64,000 bases of DNA, taken from Echinarachnius parma (taxonomy: Eukaryota; Echinodermata; Echinoidea; Clypeasteroida; Echinarachniidae). Below are positions 31,801-43,038 of this stretch, one piece after another; the stretch's first letter is position 1, and the number at the start of each line of letters is the position of its first letter. Where the stretch lies: NCBI GenBank assembly GCA_037951105.1, contig JBAMJV010002065.1:124001-188000 (forward strand), given 5' to 3'. Both the position numbers and the translations under genes were made by a program. The notes below the pieces were generated by a model. That model had not been told where the DNA came from. It was given only the letters and a program-made list of their open reading frames with translations, and made no database searches.

Positions 31801-34800
31801 AGCTTCAACGGTTTTTGACACTCGTAGCGTCATAATTAACGACGCTGAAGTGACGTCGTTCTTTGTTGAATCCATCCTTGTCATTGGCAGCGTGGATCCT
31901 GCAAGGGACTACGGCACTCTGACGTGCCTCGCGAGAAACCAGTTTGGTAAAGATGCCACGATGATCCGCGTTTTAGGAAAAGGTGAGATTATTTGTTTTC
32001 TTGACGTTGATGTCATGAATAATTTAGTATATCGTCAATTTAAACAAGTCATGTAGAAAACATGATGATAAACTACAAGTACTACAAACCAATATGTGTC
32101 GTAATTGCCTGGTCTGGCAAGTAGAATATATATTTTGCTTATCCCAAACACGAATCAATTGGCCCAAGACGAAGACAAAATAAAAACAACTATAATATTG
32201 GTTGCCAAGTCGAGCGAGAGAATTTGATAAAGACAATTTTGGGTTGACTTGGACAGAAAGACCAGCACTACCTTCTAGCACTTCATAATCTAAGATTTCA
32301 ATTAACAATTTATTTATTAAAATATTACTGTATCTGTCTGAAGACATGAATACTAAACCCCTCAAAAAAAGTTCGGAAACTCAAGTTTGATCGATCATAT
32401 CTCTCGATTTTTTTAATAAGAATACTCAAAATCGGTGTCACAATAAAGCCTCATTATATACCTTTCAAACGGTGCATTATGTGTAGTGATTATGCAATTG
32501 GGGCGATTGCAGTAGCCCAGAGAATAGGGGGAGGCAGGAAGTGAAATCTCGCAAAATGGCCCCAATGCATTCAATTTACGAGTGCAAGACTGTGTTGATC
32601 AGTTTTCTAAAGGTTAACATTCTATTGAATACTGCCACCCTTTCCATTCATCAAAATTGTTGAATTGGATACCATTTTAATGGAAATTATCTCTTCATTA
32701 CGATGGCATATTAATCGTAAGGATTATGCAAATGGAGTGTGTGCAGCGAACCGGAATATGGAGATGGGTCGAGTGTGAAATCAGACAAAAAGATATGGAG
32801 TTGACAAAAAATCAGAGCGTTGCATTTTTTTCGAGCTTTTGGGAGGATTTGTTAGCATTTCAAATAAAATATTCATGATCAAATATGATATCAACGGAAA
32901 GCCCAACAACTCTTCTGTATGAAAATGTGAAATTTATAATGATTTTTGTAAAGGGCGGTTGCAGGGAGATGAATGGGAGGGAGCCTCAAAAGTGACCCAT
33001 TTTGAAACGCTCTGATTTCAAGGCACTATTCATGCGTTTTCAATTGAATTCCTCTCATTCATGGCCAACTCATTCAAGTCGCATTACATCCTCTACACAA
33101 TGGTATACAGATACCGACACCAAATCAGAGCGTTTTGAAATGGGTCACTTTTGAGGCTCCCCCATATTCATCTCCCTGCAGCCGCCCTTTACAAAAATCA
33201 TTATAAATTTCACATTTTCATACAGAAGAGTTGTTGGGCTTTCCGTTGATATCAATTTAAATCATGAATATTTTATTTGAAATGCTAACAAATCCTCCCA
33301 AAAGCTCGAAAAAAATGCAACGCTCTGATTTTTTGTCAACTCCATATCTTTTTGTCTGATTTCACACTCGACCCATCTCCATATTCCGGTTCGCTGCACA
33401 CACCCCATTTGCATAATCCTTACGATTAATATGCCATCGTAAGGAAGAGATAATTTCCATTAAAATGGTATCAAATTCAACAATTTTGATGAATGGAAAG
33501 GGTGGCAGCATTCAATAGAATGTTAACCTTTAGAAAACTGGTCAACACAGTCTTGCACTCGTAAATTGAATGCATTGGGGCCATTTTGCGAGATTTCACT
33601 TCCTGCCTCCCCCTATTCTCTGGGCTACTGCAATCGCCCCAATTGCATAATCGCTACATGTAATGCATCGTTTGAAAGGTATATAATGAGGCTTTATTGT
33701 GACACCAATTTCGAGTATTCTTATTAAAAAATACGAGAGATATGATCGATGAAACTTGAGTTTCCGAACTTTTTTTGAGGGGTTTATTTTATCACATGTT
33801 TTTTTAGCATGAAATTATATTTTGATAGCTTTAACGTAAATAACAGTAAATAACAGTAATTAAGATTTTGCGCTTTGCATTGAAACTCTTGTTCTAGAAC
33901 ATGTGTTAAAATCGTGTTTAGTGTTTATGTGCACGTGTCATGCTAGACCCAAGTTTTGTCGTAAACTACGTAGACGCAAGGATTTGGGGCTGGTATAACG
34001 CCAGTTTAGACTGCCATCTTTGTTCTATTATCACTTTGCAGCACATGAAAATGTAGTGTACTGTCATATATTGCAACGATCCCCTACCCCATCTCATTCT
34101 ATCTTAGTTTCTTGCTAAAATTATATTGTGATTATTTGTTTCACTATTCAATCATCTTTAGGATTAACTGTCAGAAAGTACATCAAATACCAATCAAATT
34201 GAGTTTCTATTTCGATCTTACTTGAAGTGCGTTGTCAAATCATCTCTTAAAAACACTATTGTATGTTGAACATGTTGAATGCATTCTCAAAACTTACAAG
34301 CACTTAAGAGACAATAGCGTACTACAAGTATCGCTTATTATACACTTATGGCCAAAATTGTATGTTGTTGACATATACCAATAGCAACAGATTAAACTAG
34401 AACATTGCATACGCTTGTATTACTTGATTTTTTAACAGTTAAAATAGAGCAGAAAAGAATGAATCTAATGTGGATATCACTCGGTGTGGCAGGCGGTTTC
34501 ATCGTATCTCTTCTGATTGTTTCCATGGTAACATTCATCAGCATAGATGCAGCACGGGGATATCTTCGAGGTTAGTGTTCCTTGTGTTGCTGGCGATAAT
34601 GATAAGTGTGGTAAAGTTCAATGTTCACAGTTGGTATATCAAGTCATGCATAACTACACATATGAAATATGTATATGCATGTCGAATGAAATGTTGTGTA
34701 ATGAAAACACTGTTTCATACTGGAAAAGTAAAAGTAAAATAGTAATAGTAAACTTGCAATTTTTTATAGTTGACCAAAGTTCATGGACCATATTGAAAAT

Positions 34801-37800
34801 ACCCGCTAGTTTAGTTTCACACTTAGTCTATTTCGGATGAAGTGGCTAGGTAGTTTTAACTAGGGTGAACTTAAATGTTTACCCAGCTAACACTATTTGG
34901 GGACTAGGAAAACTGTTTGTTGCACACTAAATTGTGTCATTTGAAATACACTTAGCAAGAAAATAAGCAAGCGGAGTTTAATGAATGTGGGGCCAGGTGA
35001 ATAGTTAAATTCCTAATATAGATATTAGATAGTTACATCATATCTGAAATAAAGAGAAAAGAGGCTGAGCTTGCTATATAATAGAGGTCTGAATTTCTAT
35101 TTATATATTCCACACTTATATATATTTGAATATTAAAATGTTAACCAAACTCACTTGGGGCTTTCGAACTGGCATATGGTCGATGGTAACAGAAGATTGA
35201 TATGCCTGGTTTTGAATTTTAAGATGTCTCCAGAACAAGAATATATTTAATATTTAATTTTAAAAGCGTCTATGGACGGTTTTCGACCGAAGCGAAAGTA
35301 TTTGAAATCAGATACTCAATCGCCCATAGTGTCCGAATTCCGATACTTCACGCGGACGATCGGAATAAAATCAGACAATGATATTGTTTGTTTTACTAGG
35401 TAAACATTATTCATTTTCTAAGAATTTCGTACATGTCATATTCAAGAATGTCCCCATAAAGTTGGGATGTGATTGATGTCTCAAACAGTACTTTGGGGGA
35501 AAATATAGTTAATGGATCGCTTTAAGCATGCTAAGAAACAAATCAATAGATCTGATTATATGGATGTTTTGGATTGAGTCCACTATGTCACTCAAGCATG
35601 TCAATAGATGACTCAGGACCAGCACTGGATCCGCAAATACTCGGGATATAATAAAACCGAATACCGTAGAACACCGTCGTGAAGCACCCCCAATCACCTA
35701 TACGCATCTTGCTTTTTAAAGAGCGCTCTCTATGTGTCCAAAAATGGAGACGTTAATCAAGAATGCAAATAATGGTGACGAATATTCATGAGAATAATAA
35801 TGGAGGTGAATCTCATGGAAACGTCACATAAAAATACAATGGTGATGAATATTCATGTGAAAACGCCGCCTAAAATAGACAACCACTGTGCTGTTATTTG
35901 TATGGAGCTGTGTTTGATATGGGGCGTATACAGGGGGTCCCACCCCATGCACATTTATTTTAAAACCTCTGTCCCCGCTGTTAGTCAACTTTCAAACAGA
36001 TGAATCAACTCAAAGGAAATAACATGACAGGATAATTTGTCATTAATTAAGGATATGTAAAATACAGATAATTAAAGTAGCGTTCAAGTTTCAATGAAGG
36101 TCTACATGTATGTACTTTCAAGGTTCTTGCCCCCCCCCCCCCCCCCCCCCTCCTACGTGTGCCAGGTAAGAAGGTACATGAGAGTATTTGTATCGGTATA
36201 AGCCTTTTTTTTGTACGATACAAATTATTATTGTTCTATGCAGCCTTTAGATTCGACGTTGCCACTGACAACCGGCCCCTTCGGTAACAATATCTACCAT
36301 GTACATTGTAAGAAAATTCACGCCCTAAACAAAAGCTTTCTGCATCCATCAGAGCTTGATAACAAACAATGCTTGTCTGATCTTTCATATAAAGCATTGT
36401 CGATGAAGCAAGAACCAGTAGATGTGTTTTTTCAAACTTAACAAATATCATTCGATTGTCTGTTACGTGTCGTGTAGGTAGGATGCCAGGTTGTTCGTAT
36501 GGTTGGTATTACCAGGGTTAGATCCAGGAAGGTGCAGGGACGATTGCCCCCTATCTGTGTATGTACTATACTTGTTTTATCGTTACATAATATTACTTTT
36601 TTAATCCAGTCATACAAGTAGAGGCTATTCGAGATTCTTAATTTATTGTGATTCTGAATGACACTGATGTATATAATGCATTTATCACACCCCCTAAAAC
36701 TCATAATGCTGAACTCCCCCTTGCCTCTATGAAAAAAGACACACGACTTCCATGTATAGTAGTAGAATACAGGGTGGCCCAGAAATAACGGAACGGGGTA
36801 CTTGCCATACTAAAGACTCATGATGCCCGCCATACTGCAGCGAGTAACGATCAACCGTGTGCCATTGTTAGCGTGCATTCAGCTGTGTAGAGAGAAGAAG
36901 GGGTACTAACAATGGCGCACGCATTGAACGTTACTAGTTGCTATGACGGGCATCATGTATCTTCATTATAGCAAGCACCCCGTTCCGTTATTTCTGGGCC
37001 ACCCTGTATAGCATCCTTGTCATGTTATAATGAATCACACAAATAAAAGAGAAAAAATAAAAGAAAAAAAATGAAAATACAGAAATCATTACTACATTTG
37101 ATATGTAAAAATCAACGTAAACATCTGAACATTTAAATTAATACACAAAATAATGTGATTTGAACCAGTTCCCACCAGCATGGGCGTCGATACTTACGTA
37201 ATACCCATTCATCAGGGGGGGATGGATGAATGAATCATCCCCCCCCCCCTGATCAATGGGTATCAATGACAGATCGACGCCCGTGCCCACCAGGTTCATA
37301 GGTATCGGACACAGTATTTTACCGATGAGCTAACTAACCAACTTCCCTTGTTATTTGGTATTTCTACTATTATATACGTGGATGCCGTGTACCTTTTCGT
37401 TTATATTAGAGGCAAGGGCGAGTTCAGCATTTGGAGCTTTAGGAGTGTGATAAATGCATTATATATACCAGTGTCATTCAGAATCCGAAGAGATTAATGA
37501 TCTCGATTAGCCTTAACTTGTATGACTGGATTAAAAAAAATAATATCATGTAAAGGTAAAAATAAAATAGTACAAACAAAAATAGGGGGCATTCGTCCCT
37601 GCACAATCATTGTTTGTTGTCAAGCGCTTTGATTGATGCAGAAAGCTTTTGTTCAGGGCGTGCATTATCTTACAATGTACACGGTATATACTGTTGCCGA
37701 AGGGGCAGGTTGTCAGTGGCAACGTCGAATTTAAAGGCTGCATAGAACAATAAGAATTTGTGTTGTACAAAAAAAGCTTATACCGATACAAATACCCTAA

Positions 37801-37901
37801 TTTACCTTCTTTCATGAGTCTTTAAACCAAACAAAAGGAACCCATGAACACTTAGATGACCCAGAAGGCGTAGGGCGGCAAACGTTTACTTGGCACACGT
37901 A

Positions 37902-37934
<33 letters not shown>

Positions 37935-40900
37935 GGGGGGGACAAGAACCATGAAAGTGCAGGCCTACATTGAAAGCTACTTTACTTATCTGTATTTTAC
38001 ATATCCTTAATTAAAAATTGTCCTGTCATGTTCTTTCCTTTGAGTTGATTCATCTGTTTGAACGTTGACTAACAACGGGGACAGAGGTTTTAAAATAAAT
38101 GTGCATGGGGTGGGACCCTATGTATACGCCCCATATCAAACACAGCTCCATACAAACAACAGCACAGTGGTTGTCTATTTTAGGCGGCGTTTTCACATGA
38201 ATATTCATCACCATTGTATTTTTATGTGACGTTTCCATGAGATTCACCTCCATTATTATTCTCATGAATATTCGTCACCATTATTTGCATTCTTGATTAA
38301 CGTCTCCATTTTTGGACACATAGAGAGCGCTCTTTAAAAAGCAAGATGCATATAGGTGATTGGGGGTGCTTCACGACGGTGTTCTACGGTATGTGCACTG
38401 TACCAAAAAAAAAAAACATTCTCGAACGGATTGAGCTGAAATGAACTGTCAGATAAAGATCATAACTATATTTATTTTCATCTAGGGAGACACAAGCCTA
38501 ACAAGCCAGACATCCCTCCACTACCCCCATTGCCCATTGAAAAGGGGACGCCAACTTCCGGGAAAACACAGCCAGCCGAAGACATCCTTAACCACGAGTA
38601 CCACGATTACATACCTAGAGTGAGTGTTGACAAATACTTTGGCCTTTTTAAACAAACATCTCATCTCTAGCCACCACACTCCTTCAATCCTCCCCCCCCC
38701 CCCGCCTTCCAAACGAAAGAGAAAAGCATTACCACACTAATGATAATGGCAATTATACGCAGCCTTTCCTTCTTTTGATAACGGTTAACCTAATGTAACT
38801 TATGCCAACAAAACAAATTCGTGTTGGATGACAAAGGACATTTATTTGGTCTATAAACCACATATCACCATGTATAACACGTTTCTTGGTACCTTTTTAT
38901 GTGTAGTGTGAAATGATGACAAGCCAGTAAAGATAGTTTATATTAAATATATAGTTGAGTATTGGTAGAGAGGGCGCTACACATAATTTGTTTGTGAGAT
39001 AATGACAAACTGAGTGTAAAATTTGAAAGAGCATAATATTTTAGTGACAGAATAAACTTTATTTGATCAAAATCGGTTCAGAAACGGCTGAAATATCCAT
39101 AAACGTAACCATTTGTTAATAAATGTGGGGCCCCACAAATAATAGCTAATTTTGAACCAACCGTAACAAATTTAAAAAAAATCCTCCTCTTTTCAAAAAT
39201 TGTCAAAGGAAGTTTTTTTAATAGTTGTTTATTATCTCTCTATCTAATGACTATTTTTACGAACCTTCACATGCACAATATTTTATTTAAAATGATTTAA
39301 ACCAATGTGTTTTTAGAGAGCGCCATCTTGAGTTTGAACGCCTGTGTTTGAATGAAAAAAGGCATTTTACTCAGTCGTTTGTGATTTTGAATTCCTTTCA
39401 AGCATGGTAGAGTTATAACTATTAGTTTGTAATGTAATGGTGCAGGTTTTGGTTACTAAAATTCAGTTTGACCAAAACTGTACTTTCATTACCAGAACTC
39501 AACTATCCCTTTAAAGATTTCGTGTTTTTGCGAAATAATTCGAATACATATTGTTTAGACAAGTCAACCATAATTCTGCCGTCCCATGACAAAATGAAGC
39601 AACTCTGTGGAATGAGTTTCTTAGTAAATGAAGAAAATATGTTTTTCTTTCTGACCTCTCAAACATAAAATCATAATTCCCAGGTATGACATGTTTTATA
39701 ATGTACTCAGAGAAGGCATTTCGGGTTGATATGTTTTGATTTGTAAAATCATTGTTTTATGCAAATTAAGCAGCATACTTCCTTTTGTCACAGTATATCT
39801 TGAATATTTGCACGCGTCATCCAATGACAAAAGGAAGCAACTCTTGATAATCTAAGAAGTCAGTATTGTGTGAGTACGTGCGTGTGTGTGTTGTGTGTGT
39901 ATCCATGTGTATGTGTGTATATACGTTTGTGTGTATATTATGTGCAAATATATGTGTATGTATGCGTGTGTGTGAGTGCATGTGAGTATGTGTCAGTGTG
40001 TGTATGTGTTAGTGTGTATCTACTCATGTATGTGTTGTATATGTACGTGTGTATATGTGCGTATGTTTGCACGTATGTATGTATGTTTGCATATATGTGT
40101 GTGTGTTTGCATGCGTGTGTGTGTGCGCGTGTGTGTTATGTGCGTTTGTAAGTGTGTGTGCGCGTGTGTGTTATGTGCGTTTGTAAGTGTGTGTGTGCGT
40201 GTGTGCGTGTGTGGCTGTGCCGTGTGCGTGTTTCTGTGTGTGAGTGCGTGTGTGTGTAGGTGTGTCTGTGTGTTTGCTTGTGGGTGTGTGTGTGTATGTG
40301 TGTTTGTGCGTGTGTGTGTTTGTATGCGCGTATGTGTGTATGTGTGCGTATATGTGTATGTGTGTGTGTGTGTGTGTGTTTGCATGCGTGTGTTTGTATG
40401 TGTGTGTACGTGTATGGTTGTGCATGTGTGTGTGTGTTTGTGTTTGTGTGTGAGTCATTGGCAAAGCCAGGTAAAACAACATTTCATCAAGTTAATCATT
40501 TTCTGCAAAATTCCCCACACAAAAGTCTACATGTGGGACAATAATAAACACACAGCATCAAAACTTGTGCTGTGAAAAAAAAGAAAACGTTATATTTTTT
40601 ATTCACAGTCAGCATTTTGATTGATAAATGAAATGGGTTTTAAATGTATATATATACTTCAGTCAAAATACACTAACGTTTCCTTCAGATGTGCAAACAG
40701 ATCAGCGAATTTCAGCATTTTCTGTAGCAATTCTGGTGCAGTGGTTGACAGACATTCAAGGAGAAAAGTGAGCTGCACTTAGGCGCGCTCTGATTGGCTG
40801 ATTGGGAGATCAATGCACACACGCTACTTCCATGCTGATAGGTGATTGGCTGATTGAGTTGCTTCCTTTTGTCATTGTTTTATGAGGAAATCTTTAGAGT

Positions 40901-42476
40901 TGCTTCCTTTTGATATATCTATATTTCGGAAATTAGGGGTCATGTGACCTCAATTTATTCACCATCATGTAGAGCATACAAAAAATACCCCAAATCAAGA
41001 AAAAAGTCGATTTTGATAAATTCAGAGTTGCTTCCTTTTGTCAAGGGACGGCAGAATTGATATCCCCTTATCTATAAACTCAAATCGGACTTAGTTAATC
41101 TCATAGTCAAAACGGGCAGTATTCTACTAGATGTATCAACTTAGGCTGGACTGGAAGGACATAAGGATCACTTACCACAAACAATTCCACAACCGTTGAC
41201 CATGAAAGTTGACAAACACATTGCTTATTGTCTTGCACGGCCACCAGAGAAAACCCTTGTTGTTTCCCCTCAGATTAACATTCCAATGAAATTGTTTCAC
41301 AAGTCACCAGTTATATTATTTCCTCAGACTAAAATTACAGTATATTACTGGAGACATGTTAAATCATGTCCTTGGAATGTCAATCATCCCATTGTCTGCA
41401 TGTCTAATGACAAGAAACAATCATACGTGGTGCATGACAACCATCAATGTGCTTGTTAAATTCCGCCTGTGTGAACTGGTTACTGGAGATTCCTGTCCTT
41501 TTAGTTTAGCCTAATGGTGCCGTCAGACAGGGCTACGCTCTAGCCACGATCTAGACAATAGCTGATCACAATCGCTGGAATGTATCTGCAAAATGTCTTT
41601 TGTCCAAGGATCTGAATGGGAGGATTATCGCACATAGGTGAAAGGATAGCCTCTCATGCATGGACATACAATGGCTCCCTGAACAAAGGAGTAGGTCGTC
41701 GAAGATCCACACTCTCTTTCGACATGTTGAAAACGGACGTGGGTCTTCGACGACCTACTCTTTTGTTCAGGGAGCCATTGTATGTCCATGCATGAGAGGC
41801 TATCCATTCACCTATGTGCGATAATCCTCCCATTCAGATCCTCATTGGACAAAAGACATTTTGCAGATACATTCCAGCGATTGTGATCAGCTATTGTCTA
41901 GATCGTGGCTAGAGCGTAGCCCTGTCTGACGGCACATAGTTGATACATTTAGTAGAAAATCACCCTTTGTGTGCCTGACAAAGTGCCACCACCCATTCTC
42001 CCGCTGCAATCAACCCGACCAAGCTACGTCACTGTTTATAATGATGCCTTGCACTAAATCAGGAATTATTATAAGAATCCATGATTTGTGTTTTTTTTTT
42101 CACTCAAACGCAGAACGACGGGGTTGGCGAGTATTCTGAAATCGGAGGCTGCGGCTGCGCGGCCAAGAAAAATGGCGCGAAAGATGCAGATTTAACATCA
42201 AATGAGGCAAACAACACTACATCATCAGATTCAGATTACGTGCCAATGAACCGGGGTCGCGCTATTGAAACAAATGTGGTAGGAATGTCGTCAAGAGTCT
42301 TGCTGGAAGACTGCCAATGCATCGGTGACAATGGAGCCGAGGATGGCGTGGGCATGCCTGCAGCTTATTATTCGTATTATGGGGACCTTTGGGTTCCCGT
42401 GGCTGAAGAGAACTCTCAAAACATACACATTGATGAAGATGATAGCCTTGACATGATTGAGACAACATATTTTTAA
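28821..42476 (+). CDS. Four-Ig-domain transmembrane receptor with tyrosine-motif tail (eight exons)
   Basis: Joining 28821-28881, 29210-29617, 30276-30641, 30984-31259, 31662-31982, 34439-34570, 38486-38619 and 42114-42476 gives 2061 nt, 686 residues plus stop. Every junction is GT-AG; the first six are phase 1 and the last is phase 0. Domains: signal peptide 1-20; Ig1 21-156; Ig2 157-278; Ig3 279-370; Ig4 371-477 (I-set-like); membrane helix about 489-511; proline-rich juxtamembrane exon 522-566; tail 567-686. Tail motifs: Y573 in EYSEI (YxxI), Y608 in SDYVPM (YxxM, the p85 SH2-binding type), Y655 in SYYGDL (fits ITIM S-x-Y-x-x-L). It reads as an adhesion or immune-type receptor that signals through SH2 proteins; the ligand is unknown. 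All long introns hold fold-back transposons. Confidence 0.85.
29210..29617 (+). CDS. Plus-strand receptor exon 2 (Ig1, V-like)
   Basis: 408 nt, phase 1-1, acceptor AACCCTATAG. Ig features: ASLQCSCD (strand B cysteine), SLIWTTV (core Trp), and [10 protein letters not shown] (strand F). Extra cysteines (YSCTLTEGC) sit between them. At 136 residues it is long for one Ig domain. Confidence 0.88.
29765..29935. mobile_element. Small palindromic MITE in intron 2
   Basis: Ends GGGGGTGAATTCTGA and TCAGAATACACCCCC; an inner inverted pair (CTACGTCATATCTACGTCAC and its complement) flanks a short centre. About 170 bp, non-coding. Confidence 0.75.
30276..30641 (+). CDS. Plus-strand receptor exon 3 (Ig2)
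   Basis: 366 nt, phase 1-1. VTLTCSTG and NLSWVCN give the strand B cysteine and core Trp; [10 protein letters not shown] gives the strand F cysteine. Several N-x-S/T sites (NTT, NRT, NVT, NLS, NIS). Confidence 0.88.
30984..31259 (+). CDS. Plus-strand receptor exon 4 (Ig3, short)
   Basis: 276 nt, phase 1-1, acceptor TTTATATTTGAACAG, donor [14 protein letters not shown] and [13 protein letters not shown] give the two core cysteines; the core Trp is absent. It has many extra cysteines near its end (CPEVCSGSC). Confidence 0.8.
31662..31982 (+). CDS. Plus-strand receptor exon 5 (Ig4, I-set-like)
   Basis: 321 nt, phase 1-1, acceptor CATTTCCTTTCACAG, donor [22 protein letters not shown] and [14 protein letters not shown] are classic I-set motifs, the best-conserved domain of the protein and the one nearest the membrane. 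Confidence 0.92.
32354..33786. mobile_element. Giant palindrome with 665-bp arms in intron 5
   Basis: Begins TAAACCCCTCAAAAAAAGTTC and ends with its complement. Arms 32354-33018 and 33122-33786 match at high identity over their whole length around a 103-bp centre. No transposase frame. Likely a non-autonomous fold-back element that inserted recently, given the close match of the arms. Confidence 0.9.
34439..34570 (+). CDS. Plus-strand receptor exon 6 (membrane helix)
   Basis: 132 nt, phase 1-1, acceptor TTGATTTTTTAACAG, donor GTTAGT. A basic stretch (KIEQKRM) precedes [20 protein letters not shown], a single membrane span. Confidence 0.85.
34846..35012. repeat. Dispersed repeat C, copy 1
   Basis: Matches 52648-52808 (GGGGACTAGGAAAACTGTTTG, then ATACACTTAGCAA and GCGGAGTTT). 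Non-coding, in intron 6. Confidence 0.75.
35662..38391. mobile_element. Large inverted-repeat element in intron 6
   Basis: Outer arms run from TACCGTAGAACACCGTC (35662) to about 36742 and back from about 37405 to 38391. They match over about 1 kb with indels. The centre holds a second inverted-repeat element (36771-37013) and a small palindrome (37179-37285). Both arms also carry matching C or G runs (36130-36150, 37904-37942). No coding frame beyond mirror-image short ones. Confidence 0.88.
36771..37013. mobile_element. Inverted-repeat element (ACAGGGTGGCCC ends), short copy
   Basis: Starts TACAGGGTGGCCCAGAAATA and ends with the complement TATTTCTGGGCCACCCTGTA. It shares its centre with the long copy at 20063-20602. 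TA on both sides could be the target duplication. Confidence 0.88.
38486..38619 (+). CDS. Plus-strand receptor exon 7 (proline-rich juxtamembrane)
   Basis: 134 nt, enters phase 1, leaves phase 0, acceptor TTTATTTTCATCTAG, donor [17 protein letters not shown] is a polyproline stretch that could bind an SH3 domain. HEYHDYIPR adds two tyrosines without a standard SH2 motif. Confidence 0.8.
38953..39516 (+). mobile_element. MITE family M1 copy in intron 7
   Basis: Starts ATAGTTGAGTATTGGTAGAGAGGGCGC and ends CCAGAACTCAACTATCCCTTT. It shares the family's internal AATCGGTTCAGAAACGGCTG and GTTTTGGTTACTAAA. Confidence 0.85.
39571..41058. mobile_element. Inverted-end element with AGTTGCTTCCTTTTGTCA motifs, intron 7
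   Basis: Left end AATTCTGCCGTCCC then ATGACAAAATGAAGCAACTC; right end is the complement with few changes. Further copies of the GTTGCTTCCTTTTG motif occur at about 39825, 40857 and 40901. The middle is a long (TG)n-rich tract. No transposase frame. Confidence 0.7.
39862..40455. repeat. (TG)n-rich low-complexity tract
   Basis: About 590 bp of TG with TATG, TTTG and CGTG variants. The Cys/Val and Thr/His open frames on the two strands are artefacts. Confidence 0.95.
41517..41935. mobile_element. 419-bp palindrome in intron 7
   Basis: GTGCCGTCAGACAGGGCTAC and its complement bound two arms of about 185 bp that match nearly perfectly around a centre at about 41705-41740. Non-coding fold-back element. 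Confidence 0.88.
42114..42476 (+). CDS. Plus-strand receptor exon 8 (cytoplasmic tail)
   Basis: Pyrimidine-rich acceptor (10 T, then CACTCAAACGCAG), phase 0, ends TAA. 120 residues, acidic, no Ig or kinase domain. Tyrosine sites: EYSEI, SDYVPM, SYYGDL. A GCGC pair near the start could be palmitoylated. ITIM, YxxM and YxxI patterns are visible; their use is inferred. Confidence 0.85.
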   Translation, partial: NDGVGEYSEIGGCGCAAKKNGAKDADLTSNEANNTTSSDSDYVPMNRGRAIETNVVGMSSRVLLEDCQCIGDNGAEDGVGMPAAYYSYYGDLWVPVAEENSQNIHIDEDDSLDMIETTYF

Positions 42477-42515
42477 TTGCGTGTCTAAAATACGTGCATC
42501 AGTAGTGATCAAATG

Positions 42516-43038
42516 GTTATTCCGAAGGTTAGTTACTCGTTGTTTCGAACATACAAACTTCGTTACCTGAGGGCTCGTTAATCCGAAAATGAAATAGGGT
42601 CTAATCCGAATAGTTGCTGCATTATTCCCAAGGTTCGTTATTCTGAAGGTTCGATAATTATTCCGAATGTTCGTTTATCCGAAAATGAAATAGGGTTCGA
42701 TATTCCGAAGGTTCTTTTATCCGAAAATTAGATCGTATTCGATATTCCGAAAGTTCGTTAATCCGAAAATGAAATGGGGTTCGTTAAGCCTAAAATGAAA
42801 TGAGGTTAGTTAGTCCATATATGAGGTTTGTATTGAACCTTACGGATTTACAAACCTCCTTTCATTTTCGCATAAACGAGCCACATTTCATGTCCGGATT
42901 AATAAACCTAATTTCTTTTTCGAATTAACGAGCACCATTTTATTTTCGGATTAACAAACCTTCGGAAAATCGAACCCGATTTCATTTTCGGAGAAAGGAA
43001 CCTTCGGAATAACGAACCTTCGGAATAACGAGCTGTAA
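42516..43038. mobile_element. Fold-back element built of short repeats, in the 3' UTR region
   Basis: Left half repeats ATTCCGAAGGTTCGTTAATC and CCGAAAATGAAATAGGGTTC; the right half carries the complements in mirrored order. Ends GGTTATTCCGAAGG and CCTTCGGAATAACGAGCTGT. It starts 40 bp after the receptor stop codon. Confidence 0.8.

Noticed and set aside
35788..38265. Two near-identical 71-codon frames on opposite strands (35788-36003 and 38050-38265)
   Set aside because: They are mirror images of the same arm of an inverted-repeat element, not genes.
39870..40575. Cys/Val-rich plus-strand frame and Thr/His-rich minus-strand frame
   Set aside because: Both come from the (TG)n tract.
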